A stretch of 17,156 nucleotides of DNA, taken from NCBI GenBank assembly GCA_023484185.1, contig JAMDBC010000108.1, positions 1-17,156 of the forward strand, given 5' to 3'. Shown here piece by piece: positions 7,302 through 13,822 of the stretch; within the stretch, counting starts at the first letter, position 1, and each line of letters begins with the position of its first letter. A model generated the notes under the pieces. That model had not been told where the DNA came from and did no database searches. It saw only the letters and a program-made list of their open reading frames with translations. A program made the translations under genes and the position numbers. Origin of the DNA: Chloroflexota bacterium (GTDB lineage Bacteria > Chloroflexota > Anaerolineae > Anaerolineales > Villigracilaceae).

Positions 7302-7580
7302 ATGTTAGAAAAAGAACTTTCCTTTTTCGAGAAAAACAAGGAAAAATGGCTCGGCCAATATGAGGCCAAATTCGTTCTCATCAAGGGTGAAGAACTGGCA
7401 GGCGTGTATGATACCAACGAGGAGGCGTTGACTGCCGCCGCCTCCTTGTTTGGACTTAGATCCTGCTTGATTCGCCGCGTCACAAAAACCCAGGAAGAAA
7501 TCAAACTGCCTGCTCTTACGTTAGGACTACTATATGCCAATCCTACACACTCAACTTACGGGACAAGCACAAACTCCTAA
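7302..7580 (+). CDS. Small protein preceding retropepsin-like protease (hypothetical)
   Basis: 92-aa soluble protein, not confidently assigned; the middle (WLGQYEAKFVLIKGEELAGV, then DTNEEALTAAASLFG) has the look of DUF5678-like small proteins: a beta hairpin presenting a self-labelled value, then a helix. The segment CLIRRVTKTQEEIKLPALTL follows. Such small proteins are, to my recollection, commonly encoded directly before single-domain retropepsin-like proteases, as here. The next gene starts inside it at 7534 (47-base overlap in another frame), so translation is probably coupled. The last ~15 residues (NPTHSTYGTSTNS) lie in the overlap and look unconserved. First gene of the unit 7270-8468. 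It could be a regulator or substrate of the protease; that is inference. Confidence 0.75.
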   Translation: MLEKELSFFEKNKEKWLGQYEAKFVLIKGEELAGVYDTNEEALTAAASLFGLRSCLIRRVTKTQEEIKLPALTLGLLYANPTHSTYGTSTNS

Positions 7581-8019
7581 CGGAAAAACCGTTCCATTGC
7601 CGCCCCCGCTGGCGCTCATGCAGCGCGGTCCGATCGTTCAAGTGACCATTGGGGTGGAGCAGAACATGGCTCAACAATTGGTGGCACAGGGAGCACAATT
7701 GCCGCAACCTGTTTCGGGAGTTGCGCTCATTGATACAGGCGCGACGTCAACTTGCATTGATGAGGTAATTGCTCGACAACTCAACCTGCCTGCCATTGAT
7801 GTAATAACCATTGCTTCGGCGTCCCATGCCAATTCAAAGCAGAATGTCTATCCCGCCTTGATCGAAGTGATTGGGATTGCAATCAAGTTCAATGCCCTGC
7901 GAGCAATCGGCGTTCCTCTTGCCAATCAGGGAATCCAGGTTCTGATTGGACGAGATTTGCTGCAACATTGCACTCTGTTTTACAACGGGATGATAGGTTC
8001 TTTCACGTTATCAATCTAA
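7534..8019 (+). CDS. Retropepsin-like aspartic protease
   Basis: 161-aa single-domain aspartic protease of the retropepsin/clan AA type. The catalytic triad is VALIDTGATSTCID (DTG at residues 67-69), followed by the flap-like region and by the second hallmark QVLIGRDLLQHCTLFYNG (residues 135-152). Retropepsins of this size work as homodimers, each giving one aspartate. No signal peptide or membrane segment is seen, so it should be cytoplasmic. The ATG at 7534 lies inside the upstream small gene and the start MPILHTQLTG is typical; no strong ribosome binding site is present, which fits translational coupling. The substrate is unknown. The next gene begins 39 bases after its stop. Confidence 0.88.
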   Translation: MPILHTQLTGQAQTPNGKTVPLPPPLALMQRGPIVQVTIGVEQNMAQQLVAQGAQLPQPVSGVALIDTGATSTCIDEVIARQLNLPAIDVITIASASHANSKQNVYPALIEVIGIAIKFNALRAIGVPLANQGIQVLIGRDLLQHCTLFYNGMIGSFTLSI

Positions 8020-8058
8020 AAGAACATTGGAACTCCAAAAAGAAGGCGAAGGATAACC

Positions 8059-8418
8059 ATGGACACACGCACAAAAGCCGAGGAATTGGCAACGCGTCCC
8101 TATGTCATCATGACTTCTGTCGAGAAAACGACAGACGATCAGCCAATCTACTTTGCCCGCGTTCTCGAAATGGATGGATGCTTCGGGCAGGGTAAAACGC
8201 GCGAGGCGGCTATTGAAGACCTGCACCTCGCAATGGTGGACTTCATCGAAAGCCTGGTTGAAGATGGACTACCTGTCCCTAAGCCTACACCGCTCGAACA
8301 TACACTGGGAACGGCGACCCAAGGAGCATTCACTTTTACAAAGCAAGGACAAACGCTTCAGCCCAAACCGAATGATGCCCATCGGGATGTTTATCTTCTT
8401 TTCGCCCATGCAGGGTAA
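8059..8418 (+). CDS. HicB-like protein (no HicA partner)
   Basis: 119-aa protein with the HicB-like fold signature: PYVIMTSVEKTTDDQPIYFA, RVLEMDGCFGQGKTREAAIE, and DLHLAMVDFIESLVEDGLPV; the pattern of Y-A-V-E-D-G-C-GT-EA is that of HicB antitoxins and TTHA1013-like proteins. HicB normally neutralises the HicA mRNA interferase and often has a DNA-binding C terminus; here the C-terminal ~40 residues (GTATQGAFTFTKQGQ onward) show no recognisable helix-turn-helix or ribbon-helix-helix. No hicA-like small basic gene is adjacent on either strand. Start ATG 8059 has a GAAGG site (8047-8051). It is the last gene before the terminator at 8432, hence part of the protease unit. Confidence 0.72.
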   Translation: MDTRTKAEELATRPYVIMTSVEKTTDDQPIYFARVLEMDGCFGQGKTREAAIEDLHLAMVDFIESLVEDGLPVPKPTPLEHTLGTATQGAFTFTKQGQTLQPKPNDAHRDVYLLFAHAG

Positions 8419-8431
8419 TAGGAGTATGCTG

Positions 8432-8468
8432 ACTGCCTCTCTGTCTCTAACAGGGAGGCAGTTTTGTT
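8432..8468 (+). terminator. Rho-independent terminator of the protease operon
   Basis: ACTGCCTCTCTG (8432-8443) pairs with CAGGGAGGCAGT (8451-8462): 12 bp with one G-U pair, 7-base loop, followed by TTTTGTTT (from 8461). It ends the unit begun at 7270. Confidence 0.88.
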
Positions 8469-8471
8469 TCA

Positions 8472-8546
8472 GTAGACCGCATCCTGGCGGCGAAGCGCGC
8501 CAACTCCGCGGCAGACACAAGCGAATTGGAACACGAGCTTGACTAG
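8472..8546 (+). pseudogene. C-terminal tail of R-M methylase-like protein (copy 2, decayed)
   Basis: Decodes DRILAAKRANSAADTSELEHELD then TAG (8544-8546), the same motif as at 7016 (ILAAKRAN-x-ADTS-LE-E-D). The normal continuation LVYALYGLTEEE is lost; only LIS follows the stop. DNA of the two copies is 19/20 identical over 7022-7041 and 8484-8503 (CTGGCGGCGAAGCGCG shared). It begins right at the end of the protease-operon terminator, as if an R-M gene had been cut there. Confidence 0.55.
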
Positions 8547-8587
8547 TTGATCTCGTTCTTAATATTTACTTTGAGGAGAGCTGAACA

Positions 8588-8809
8588 ATGTCCGAAATCA
8601 AATACGAAATCATCAAAAAGATTGGCGTGCTGTCCAAGTCTGGCTCTGGCTGGACAAAGGAACTCAACCTGATTAGTTGGAATGATAGGGAGCCGAAGTA
8701 TGACATCCGCGAATGGTCACCGGATAGGGAGAAGATGGGTAAAGGCGCAACCCTTTCCAGGGAAGAGTTGCTGGCATTGAAAGAATTGCTGAACGGCATC
8801 CAACTGTAA
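8588..8809 (+). CDS. PC4/YdbC-family ssDNA-binding protein
   Basis: 73-aa protein matching the YdbC branch of the PC4 family of single-stranded nucleic-acid-binding proteins: YEIIKKIGVLSKSGSGWTKE, then LNLISWNDREPKYDIREWSP, then GKGATLSREELLALKELL. These are the four-stranded sheet (W and K/R contacts) and the C-terminal dimerisation helix. The length is complete. ATG 8588 has a good GAGGAGAG site (8573-8580). The role is presumed binding of ssDNA in replication, repair or transcription; bacterial members are common in accessory regions and some phages. It follows R-M debris and precedes a repeat-flanked membrane gene. Confidence 0.9.
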   Translation: MSEIKYEIIKKIGVLSKSGSGWTKELNLISWNDREPKYDIREWSPDREKMGKGATLSREELLALKELLNGIQL

Positions 8810-8813
8810 TTAA

Positions 8814-8856
8814 GCTGGCGGATGGGCACGGTCAACTTCACGAGAAATTAGTTCGC
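8814..8856 (+). repeat. Imperfect direct repeat, left copy
   Basis: Starts GCTGGCGG, contains TTCAC and ends GTTCGC. It aligns with 9648-9691 at about three quarters identity over 44 columns with one gap (33 matches by hand count). It begins four bases after the YdbC stop and lies just before the membrane-protein gene. Confidence 0.55.
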
Positions 8857-8889
8857 AATGACGCCGTTGTTATCAAACAGGAGTGCATA

Positions 8890-9609
8890 ATGTCAAAGTC
8901 ATTTAAAGACATGGATGAGATCGTCCGATACCTTGGGCTGGTGGAGGAACGCCTGAACGTACTCGAGGAGCAAAGGAACACCCTTGTTTTCTCCTACCTC
9001 ACCTTGCGCACCACCATCGGTGTGCTCGGCATGTCCCTGCCCTTCGTAGTCTCGCTCGGCGCGCTGGTGCTATTCAAGACCGGCTTTCAAAGCTCGATCA
9101 GCGGCTACTACTACACCGGCATGCGCAATGTATTGGTCGGGACGCTGTGGACCATTGGCTTCTTCCTTTTCTCTTACAAGGGCTATGAGCGCGTCGACGA
9201 CATCGCCGGCAACCTCGCCTGCCTCTTCGCGGTCGGTGTAGCTCTCTTCCCTACATCTCCTGACGGCGCCACGCAGGCTGGCGTCCTGCTGGTTGGGACC
9301 GTCCACGCGGTCTTCGCAGGCTTGTTCTTCCTCACCCTTATCTACTACTGCCTCTTCCTTTTCACCAAAACCGACCCGCAGGTACCTCCCACGAAACGAA
9401 AGCGGCAGCGTAACGGGGTCTATCGCGCCTGTGGCTACACGATTTCCGTATGCATCCTGCTGATCGCCATCTACATGTTTCTTCCGCCACAGCTTGCCTC
9501 CCTTTTTACAACCTATAGACCGGTCTACTGGCTCGAGGCGCTCGCCATTCTGGCCTTCGGCCTTTCCTGGTTCACCAAGGGTGAGGCGATTCTCAAAGAC
9601 GAATCCTGA
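8890..9609 (+). CDS. Multi-pass inner-membrane protein, DUF998-like
   Basis: 239-aa integral membrane protein. The first ~35 residues are amphipathic/coiled-coil-like ([20 protein letters not shown]). About six membrane segments follow, at roughly residues 45-65 ([17 protein letters not shown]), 80-98 ([12 protein letters not shown]), 106-120, 130-158, 180-198 and 215-229. The loop [16 protein letters not shown] plus [27 protein letters not shown] resembles a recurring uncharacterised bacterial family related to DUF998. No catalytic motif I can name. Codon use is more C-ending than in the neighbouring small genes. It is framed by imperfect direct repeats at 8814 and 9648. GTGCATAATG is preceded by AGGAG (8879-8883), supporting the start. 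Confidence 0.75.
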   Translation: MSKSFKDMDEIVRYLGLVEERLNVLEEQRNTLVFSYLTLRTTIGVLGMSLPFVVSLGALVLFKTGFQSSISGYYYTGMRNVLVGTLWTIGFFLFSYKGYERVDDIAGNLACLFAVGVALFPTSPDGATQAGVLLVGTVHAVFAGLFFLTLIYYCLFLFTKTDPQVPPTKRKRQRNGVYRACGYTISVCILLIAIYMFLPPQLASLFTTYRPVYWLEALAILAFGLSWFTKGEAILKDES

Positions 9610-9647
9610 CCTCCACCGCCTCCACGCCCAGTCCCAGCTGGACGCAG

Positions 9648-9691
9648 GCTGGCGGGTGGATACCGTTAATTTCACCGAGCAGTGGGTTCGC
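9648..9691 (+). repeat. Imperfect direct repeat, right copy
   Basis: Partner of 8814-8856, 834 bases downstream. Read in the frame that stays open into trmFO it gives [16 protein letters not shown]. The left copy gives WRMGTVNFT and then EKLVR after correcting the one-base gap. The repeats might therefore be two copies of a short coding fragment rather than recombination sites. Confidence 0.55.
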
Positions 9692-9724
9692 TCCATTCGG
9701 CAGAAATTATTCATAGCGACCCGA

Positions 9725-9733
9725 TGGTACAAT
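9725..9733 (+). promoter_or_regulatory. Extended -10 promoter for trmFO, near-leaderless
   Basis: TGGTACAAT (TGn plus TACAAT), the same form as the acpP promoter. Transcription would start about 9740, two to three bases before the trmFO ATG, and no Shine-Dalgarno is present in AATACCCCAACT, so the mRNA may be leaderless. Confidence 0.45.
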
Positions 9734-9742
9734 ACCCCAACT

Positions 9743-11083
9743 ATGCCAGATTTAATTGTGGTTGGCGGCGGGTTGGCTGGAAGCGAGGCCGCCTGGCAGG
9801 CCGCCGAACGCGGGCTGAATGTTTTGCTATATGAAATGCGGCCTGCGCTTTCCACCGGCGCGCATGAAACCGAGTATCTGGCTGAACTGGTTTGCTCCAA
9901 TTCCCTTGGATCAAATTTGCAGGACCGCGCCTCCGGTGTTTTGAAAAACGAGTTGCGCCGACTCGGCTCGATGCTTTTAGGATGCGCCGAAGCGGCGGCC
10001 TTACCGGCCGGCGCGGCCCTGGCTGTTGACCGTGAACTTTTCGCCAGGCTGGTCACTGAACGAATCGAAAATCATGCGCGCATCAAAATCATGCGCGAGG
10101 AAGTAAAAGAGATTCCATCCACGCCGACGATTATCGCCTCCGGCCCGCTGACTTCGCCCGCGCTCTCACAGAAGATCGCGCAGCTCAGCGGCGAGGAGCA
10201 ACTTTTTTTCTTCGACGCCATCGCACCTATTGTTTCGCGCGAAACTGTGAACATGGCTATTGCCTTCCGCGCTTCGCGCTACGAAAAAGGCGAACAAGAG
10301 GAAGGCGATTACATCAACTGTCCATTTACCAAAGACGAATATTACGCCTTCGTCGAAGCGCTGATGCAGGCCGAGCGCATCGAGCTTCGTTCTTTTGAAG
10401 ACGCCATCCGCTCCGGCGTGAAAGCCGGTCATTTCTTTGAAGGTTGTCTGCCGGTGGAGATCATCGCCGAACGCGGAAAAGATTCGTTGATGTTTGGCCC
10501 GATGCGCCCAGTTGGTTTAATAGATCCATGCACAGGCAAGTGGCCTTACGCCGCCGTTCAACTTCGACAGGATAACCTCGCAGGAAATCTTTATAATCTT
10601 GTCGGCTTTCAAACCAATCTGAAATTCCCCGAGCAGAAGCGCGTCTTGAGAATGATCCCCGGATTGGAAAACGCCGAGTTCGTCCGCTATGGGCAGATGC
10701 ACCGCAACACATTTATCGCCTCGCCCAAACTTCTGCGTCCCACGCTTCAATTCATCAACCGCGATGATCTTTTTTTCGCCGGTCAGATCACGGGCGTAGA
10801 AGGTTACATGGGCAATATTGCCACCGGCCTGCTGGCAGGTATAAATGCCGCGCGCCTGCATCGTGGTCAAGGACTCTTCACGCTTCCGCAAACCACCATG
10901 CTTGGCACTTTGTGTCATTACGTCACACATGCCGATCTCAAAGACTTCCAGCCGATGAAAGCCAACTTCGGGATTTTGCCTGCGCTGGAAAGCACGAGGC
11001 GCCTCAGCAAACGCGAACGCGCCGCAGCCTACGCGACTCGTTCCATCACTGCACTTGAAACTTTTCTGGATTCTCATGACTAG
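9743..11083 (+). CDS. trmFO: tRNA (uracil-54-C5)-methyltransferase, folate/FAD-dependent
   Basis: 446-aa flavoprotein that makes ribothymidine at U54 of the tRNA T loop using 5,10-methylenetetrahydrofolate as methyl donor and FADH2 as reductant. N-terminal FAD site [20 protein letters not shown], then EMRP, then the family block [12 protein letters not shown] with the conserved cysteine; internal YDVDRELFA-like segment [18 protein letters not shown]-terminal [20 protein letters not shown]. The frame is open upstream to 9494, but ATG 9743 gives the family N terminus [13 protein letters not shown]; the upstream part is non-coding. Its stop overlaps the next gene start by 8 bases. Length is normal. 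It lies immediately right of the accessory region and can be taken as its right flank. Confidence 0.96.
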   Translation: MPDLIVVGGGLAGSEAAWQAAERGLNVLLYEMRPALSTGAHETEYLAELVCSNSLGSNLQDRASGVLKNELRRLGSMLLGCAEAAALPAGAALAVDRELFARLVTERIENHARIKIMREEVKEIPSTPTIIASGPLTSPALSQKIAQLSGEEQLFFFDAIAPIVSRETVNMAIAFRASRYEKGEQEEGDYINCPFTKDEYYAFVEALMQAERIELRSFEDAIRSGVKAGHFFEGCLPVEIIAERGKDSLMFGPMRPVGLIDPCTGKWPYAAVQLRQDNLAGNLYNLVGFQTNLKFPEQKRVLRMIPGLENAEFVRYGQMHRNTFIASPKLLRPTLQFINRDDLFFAGQITGVEGYMGNIATGLLAGINAARLHRGQGLFTLPQTTMLGTLCHYVTHADLKDFQPMKANFGILPALESTRRLSKRERAAAYATRSITALETFLDSHD

Positions 11084-11987
11084 ACGCAGAATTGCCATTT
11101 ACCTTTCGATCATTGGACTATTATTTGTGCTCGCCTTAAGCTGGTATGCGCGGGCGTTCTATCTGGACCGGTTGGCGGCCTCCGTTATATTTGACGGCAA
11201 GCGCGCCTATGCTGACGTTCAGACACAAGTCGCGTTCGGGCCGCGCATTCCCGGGTCGGACGCGCACGCCAAAATCCTGGCATGGATGCGGACGGAACTC
11301 GAGTCAGCGGGCTGGCAAGTCGAAGTCCAGCAATCGGAAGCGATGGGACATCCGATTCAGAATCTGGTTGCGCATCGGTCAGACGTCGCGCCGCAAATCA
11401 TCCTCGGCGCGCATTATGATTCGCGCCTGCACGCCAACCGCGATCCGAATCCCGCCAACCAAAATCGACCCGTGCCTGGCGCAAACGATGGCGCATCGGG
11501 CGTGGCAGTGCTGCTCGAACTGGCGCGCACACTGCCAAAAGAGGGCATCCCCGTTGAGCTGGTCTTCTTCGATGTGGAGGATAACGGCGAGATCCCCGGC
11601 TGGGACTGGATTCTGGGATCGACTGCCTTCGTTCAAAACATGAAAACCAAACCGCAAGCCATGATCCTGGTGGATATGGTCGGCGGCGCAAATCCAAAGT
11701 TTTACATGGAAGGTAATTCGGACGCGAAATTGAGAACTTCGATCTGGACGACGGCCTCAAAATTGGGGCTTCAAGACTCGTTCATTTCGCAGGTAAAATA
11801 CAACATTCTTGACGATCACATTCCGTTTGTGCAGGCCGGGATTCCCTCGGTGGACATCATTGACATTGATTATCCATACTGGCACACGCTCGCCGATACG
11901 CCCGAACACGTTTCCGCTGACAGTCTCAAAATGGTGGGCGACGTGCTCCTGGAATGGCTCGGCGAACAAAAGCCGCGATCAAATTGA
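11076..11987 (+). CDS. M28 peptidase / glutaminyl-peptide cyclotransferase-like
   Basis: 303 aa. N-terminal anchor [20 protein letters not shown] (residues 3-22, positive then hydrophobic), so the domain is outside the membrane or periplasm-facing. The catalytic domain has the M28 metal ligands: GAHYDS (His113, Asp115), GANDGASG (Asp138), FFDVEDN (Glu168), then LVDMVGG (Asp200) and [10 protein letters not shown] (His270). The block [16 protein letters not shown] is characteristic of the glutaminyl cyclase (QC) branch, which forms N-terminal pyroglutamate. This argues for QC-like activity over aminopeptidase. ATG 11076 overlaps the trmFO stop by 8 bases (ATGACTAG), so translation is coupled. 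A longer start at 11055 is possible but would sit further inside trmFO. Confidence 0.88.
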   Translation: MTRRRIAIYLSIIGLLFVLALSWYARAFYLDRLAASVIFDGKRAYADVQTQVAFGPRIPGSDAHAKILAWMRTELESAGWQVEVQQSEAMGHPIQNLVAHRSDVAPQIILGAHYDSRLHANRDPNPANQNRPVPGANDGASGVAVLLELARTLPKEGIPVELVFFDVEDNGEIPGWDWILGSTAFVQNMKTKPQAMILVDMVGGANPKFYMEGNSDAKLRTSIWTTASKLGLQDSFISQVKYNILDDHIPFVQAGIPSVDIIDIDYPYWHTLADTPEHVSADSLKMVGDVLLEWLGEQKPRSN

Positions 11988-12034
11988 ATTGTCAAATCGA
12001 ACCAGACAGCGTGTCAACCAAACTTGAAAAGTGA

Positions 12035-12310
12035 ACTGATACCAGCGGCAAAACAAAATTCAAAGGGGCCGGCCCGGGTCTGGGACTGACCATCACGCGT
12101 GGTATCATCGAAGCGCACGGCGGGACGATTTTGGTAGAATCACCAGGCTGTGACGAAGAAAAATGTTCCGGCTCCATCTTTCATATTTTGATCCCCGCCC
12201 GCGCAGAATCCACTGACCCGAAAGTCGCCAAACTCTTCGGAAAATTGGAGAAAGAAAACCCGAAACCCGATGGCCAAGAGAATTCCCCAACCGACACAAG
12301 CGCCGCGTGA
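12035..12310 (+). pseudogene. Histidine-kinase HATPase C-terminal remnant
   Basis: Frame from the stop at 12032 to TGA 12308: DTSGKTKFKGAGPGLGLTIT, RGIIEAHGGTILVESPGCDE, KCSGSIFHILIPA, then a charged tail. GPGLGLTITRGIIEAHGG is the G2 box of the GHKL ATPase of sensor kinases, and FHILIP is the last strand. The H box, N box and G1 box are missing, and no start codon lies at its beginning. It is thus the 3' end of a deleted sensor kinase. No response regulator adjoins. The last 41 bases overlap the hflX start. It may still be read through as untranslated leader of hflX. Confidence 0.8.
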
Positions 12311-13622
12311 ACGCGCTTTTCTGGTCGGCGTTGATATTTACCAGAAGGAACAACATCTCACGCTCGAAGATTCACTTACCGAACTCGCCCTGCTTTCCGA
12401 TACTGCCGGGCTGGATGTCGTCGGCGAACTGACCCAGAAATTGGATCATCCCAACCCGCACACTTTCATTGGTCCGGGCAAAATAGAGGAACTCCAGGCT
12501 TTAACTGAAGAGACTCTGGCGCAGGTCGTTATCTTTGATGATGAACTATCGCCGCGTCACCAACGCGAACTTGAAAAAATATTTGCACCCAATGTCCGGA
12601 TCATCGACAGGACGGCTTTAATCCTGGACATCTTTGCACAGCACGCCCACACCGCCGAGGGAATGGTGCAGGTTGAACTTGCTCAATATGAATATTTCCT
12701 GCCGCGTCTTACCGGACAGTGGACGCATCTCGCTCGACAAGCTGGCGGCGGCGGCGGACGAACCGGCTCGACCGGCGGCGTCGGCTTGCGCGGCCCCGGC
12801 GAGACCCAGCTCGAAGTAGACCGCCGCCAGATCCGCGGGCGGATCGCGCATCTCAAACTTGAGTTGGAAAAAGTCCGCGCACATCGCATGAGATATCGCG
12901 CCCAACGAAAACGCTCGCGCATCCCGACTGTTGCGCTGGTTGGATACACCAATGCCGGAAAATCCACATTGCTCAACCGGCTCGCCAAAGCAGATGTTTA
13001 CACGGCTGACCAACTCTTCGCAACACTCGATCCGACCACGCGCCGCATCGAACTTTCCGGCGGTTATCAGGCTCTGGTCACAGATACAGTTGGCTTCATC
13101 CAAAAACTGCCGACGGCTTTGATCGCGGCTTTCCACGCCACACTTGAAGAAATCGCCGAGGCCGATTTGCTTTTGCACGTTGTGGACATTTCACACCCCA
13201 ACGCGTTGAACCAATTCCAGTCGGTACAGGAAACGCTGAAAGAAATCGGCGCCGGGCATATCCCCGCCATCACCGCGCTGAATAAAGTAGATCGCCTCAG
13301 CAAGCCTGAGGTCGCGAGAAAGACGGCGCGTAATTATCCAAAATCGATTGCAGTGTCAGCCCGCAGCGGCCTGGGTCAAGCCGAATTGCTCCACCTGATC
13401 AAACAGGAGCTTTATGAGACATATGCGCCGGTGCATGTGCGCCTGCCATATCAACAAGGCGCGTTGATCTCGCTCTTCCACGAGGCCGGACAAGTGGATC
13501 GCATCGAACACCAACGCGGCGGCGTCATTATTCAAGGACGCATCCCGGGCCGCCTGGCCGCGCAATTCTCACAGTGGCAGGTTGCCGAAACCCAACCCGA
13601 ACTTGAAGAGGATGAAATTTAA
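12270..13622 (+). CDS. hflX: GTPase HflX
   Basis: 450-aa ribosome-associated GTPase, which splits stalled 70S ribosomes under heat or other stress. The N-terminal glycine-rich domain has HTFIGPGKIEEL, DELSPRHQRELE and DRTALILDIFAQHAHTAEGM, then the linker RQAGGGGGRTGSTGGVG and GPGETQLEVDRRQI (175-188). G domain: G1 GYTNAGKS (225-232), G3 DTVGFI (272-277), G4 NKVD, and a C-terminal ~90 residues. All are intact and the length is normal. ATG 12270 starts inside the kinase remnant frame. The TAA/ATG overlap with the next gene (13620-13624) suggests coupling. No dedicated promoter is visible; it may be transcribed from upstream or from within the remnant. Confidence 0.95.
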   Translation: MAKRIPQPTQAPRERAFLVGVDIYQKEQHLTLEDSLTELALLSDTAGLDVVGELTQKLDHPNPHTFIGPGKIEELQALTEETLAQVVIFDDELSPRHQRELEKIFAPNVRIIDRTALILDIFAQHAHTAEGMVQVELAQYEYFLPRLTGQWTHLARQAGGGGGRTGSTGGVGLRGPGETQLEVDRRQIRGRIAHLKLELEKVRAHRMRYRAQRKRSRIPTVALVGYTNAGKSTLLNRLAKADVYTADQLFATLDPTTRRIELSGGYQALVTDTVGFIQKLPTALIAAFHATLEEIAEADLLLHVVDISHPNALNQFQSVQETLKEIGAGHIPAITALNKVDRLSKPEVARKTARNYPKSIAVSARSGLGQAELLHLIKQELYETYAPVHVRLPYQQGALISLFHEAGQVDRIEHQRGGVIIQGRIPGRLAAQFSQWQVAETQPELEEDEI

Positions 13623-13822
13623 TGTCGAAGTTGCTCGATTGGCTTTCTGAATTTCCCGCCCACCGTAAGGGGCTTTTGCCGCTAATTGGAATCCTTCTAA
13701 TCATAGCCAACCTTCTCGTGCAATTCATCCTGCCCGGCTGGTGGTTGGCCAGCACAAATCTCCTATTGCACATTGGCTTGATCGTCGCCATCTTCGGACT
13801 CATGCCGACATGGGCATTGTAA
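13622..13822 (+). CDS. Small two-helix membrane protein (hypothetical)
   Basis: 66 aa. After an amphipathic start (LLDWLSEFPAHRK) come two hydrophobic helices, LLPLIGILLIIANLLVQFIL and LLLHIGLIVAIFGLMPTWAL. It is not recognised. It overlaps hflX by one base (TAATG) and the following glycosyltransferase start by 13 bases, so it is likely translated as the middle of a coupled operon. It may assist the membrane protein that follows; this is inference. Alternatives are a chance frame, but the stop/start overlap on both sides makes that less likely. Confidence 0.7.
   Translation: MSKLLDWLSEFPAHRKGLLPLIGILLIIANLLVQFILPGWWLASTNLLLHIGLIVAIFGLMPTWAL

Noticed and set aside
8059..8418. Complete HicAB toxin-antitoxin system
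   Set aside because: No HicA-like small basic double-stranded-RNA-binding protein is encoded on either strand beside the HicB-like gene.
6024..9742. Attachment-site duplicate of the tRNA-Gly 3' end
   Set aside because: I looked for GGTTCGAGTCCC and CATCACCCGC-like sequence toward trmFO and found no second copy. No integrase is present in the window.
9070..10056. 328-codon open frame on the minus strand
   Set aside because: It is antisense to the membrane gene and trmFO, both of which show clear family motifs. The translation is low-complexity, rich in Ala/Glu/Arg, as expected of a GC-driven shadow.
12618..13178. 186-codon minus-strand frame
   Set aside because: Antisense shadow of hflX, covering its conserved GTPase motifs.
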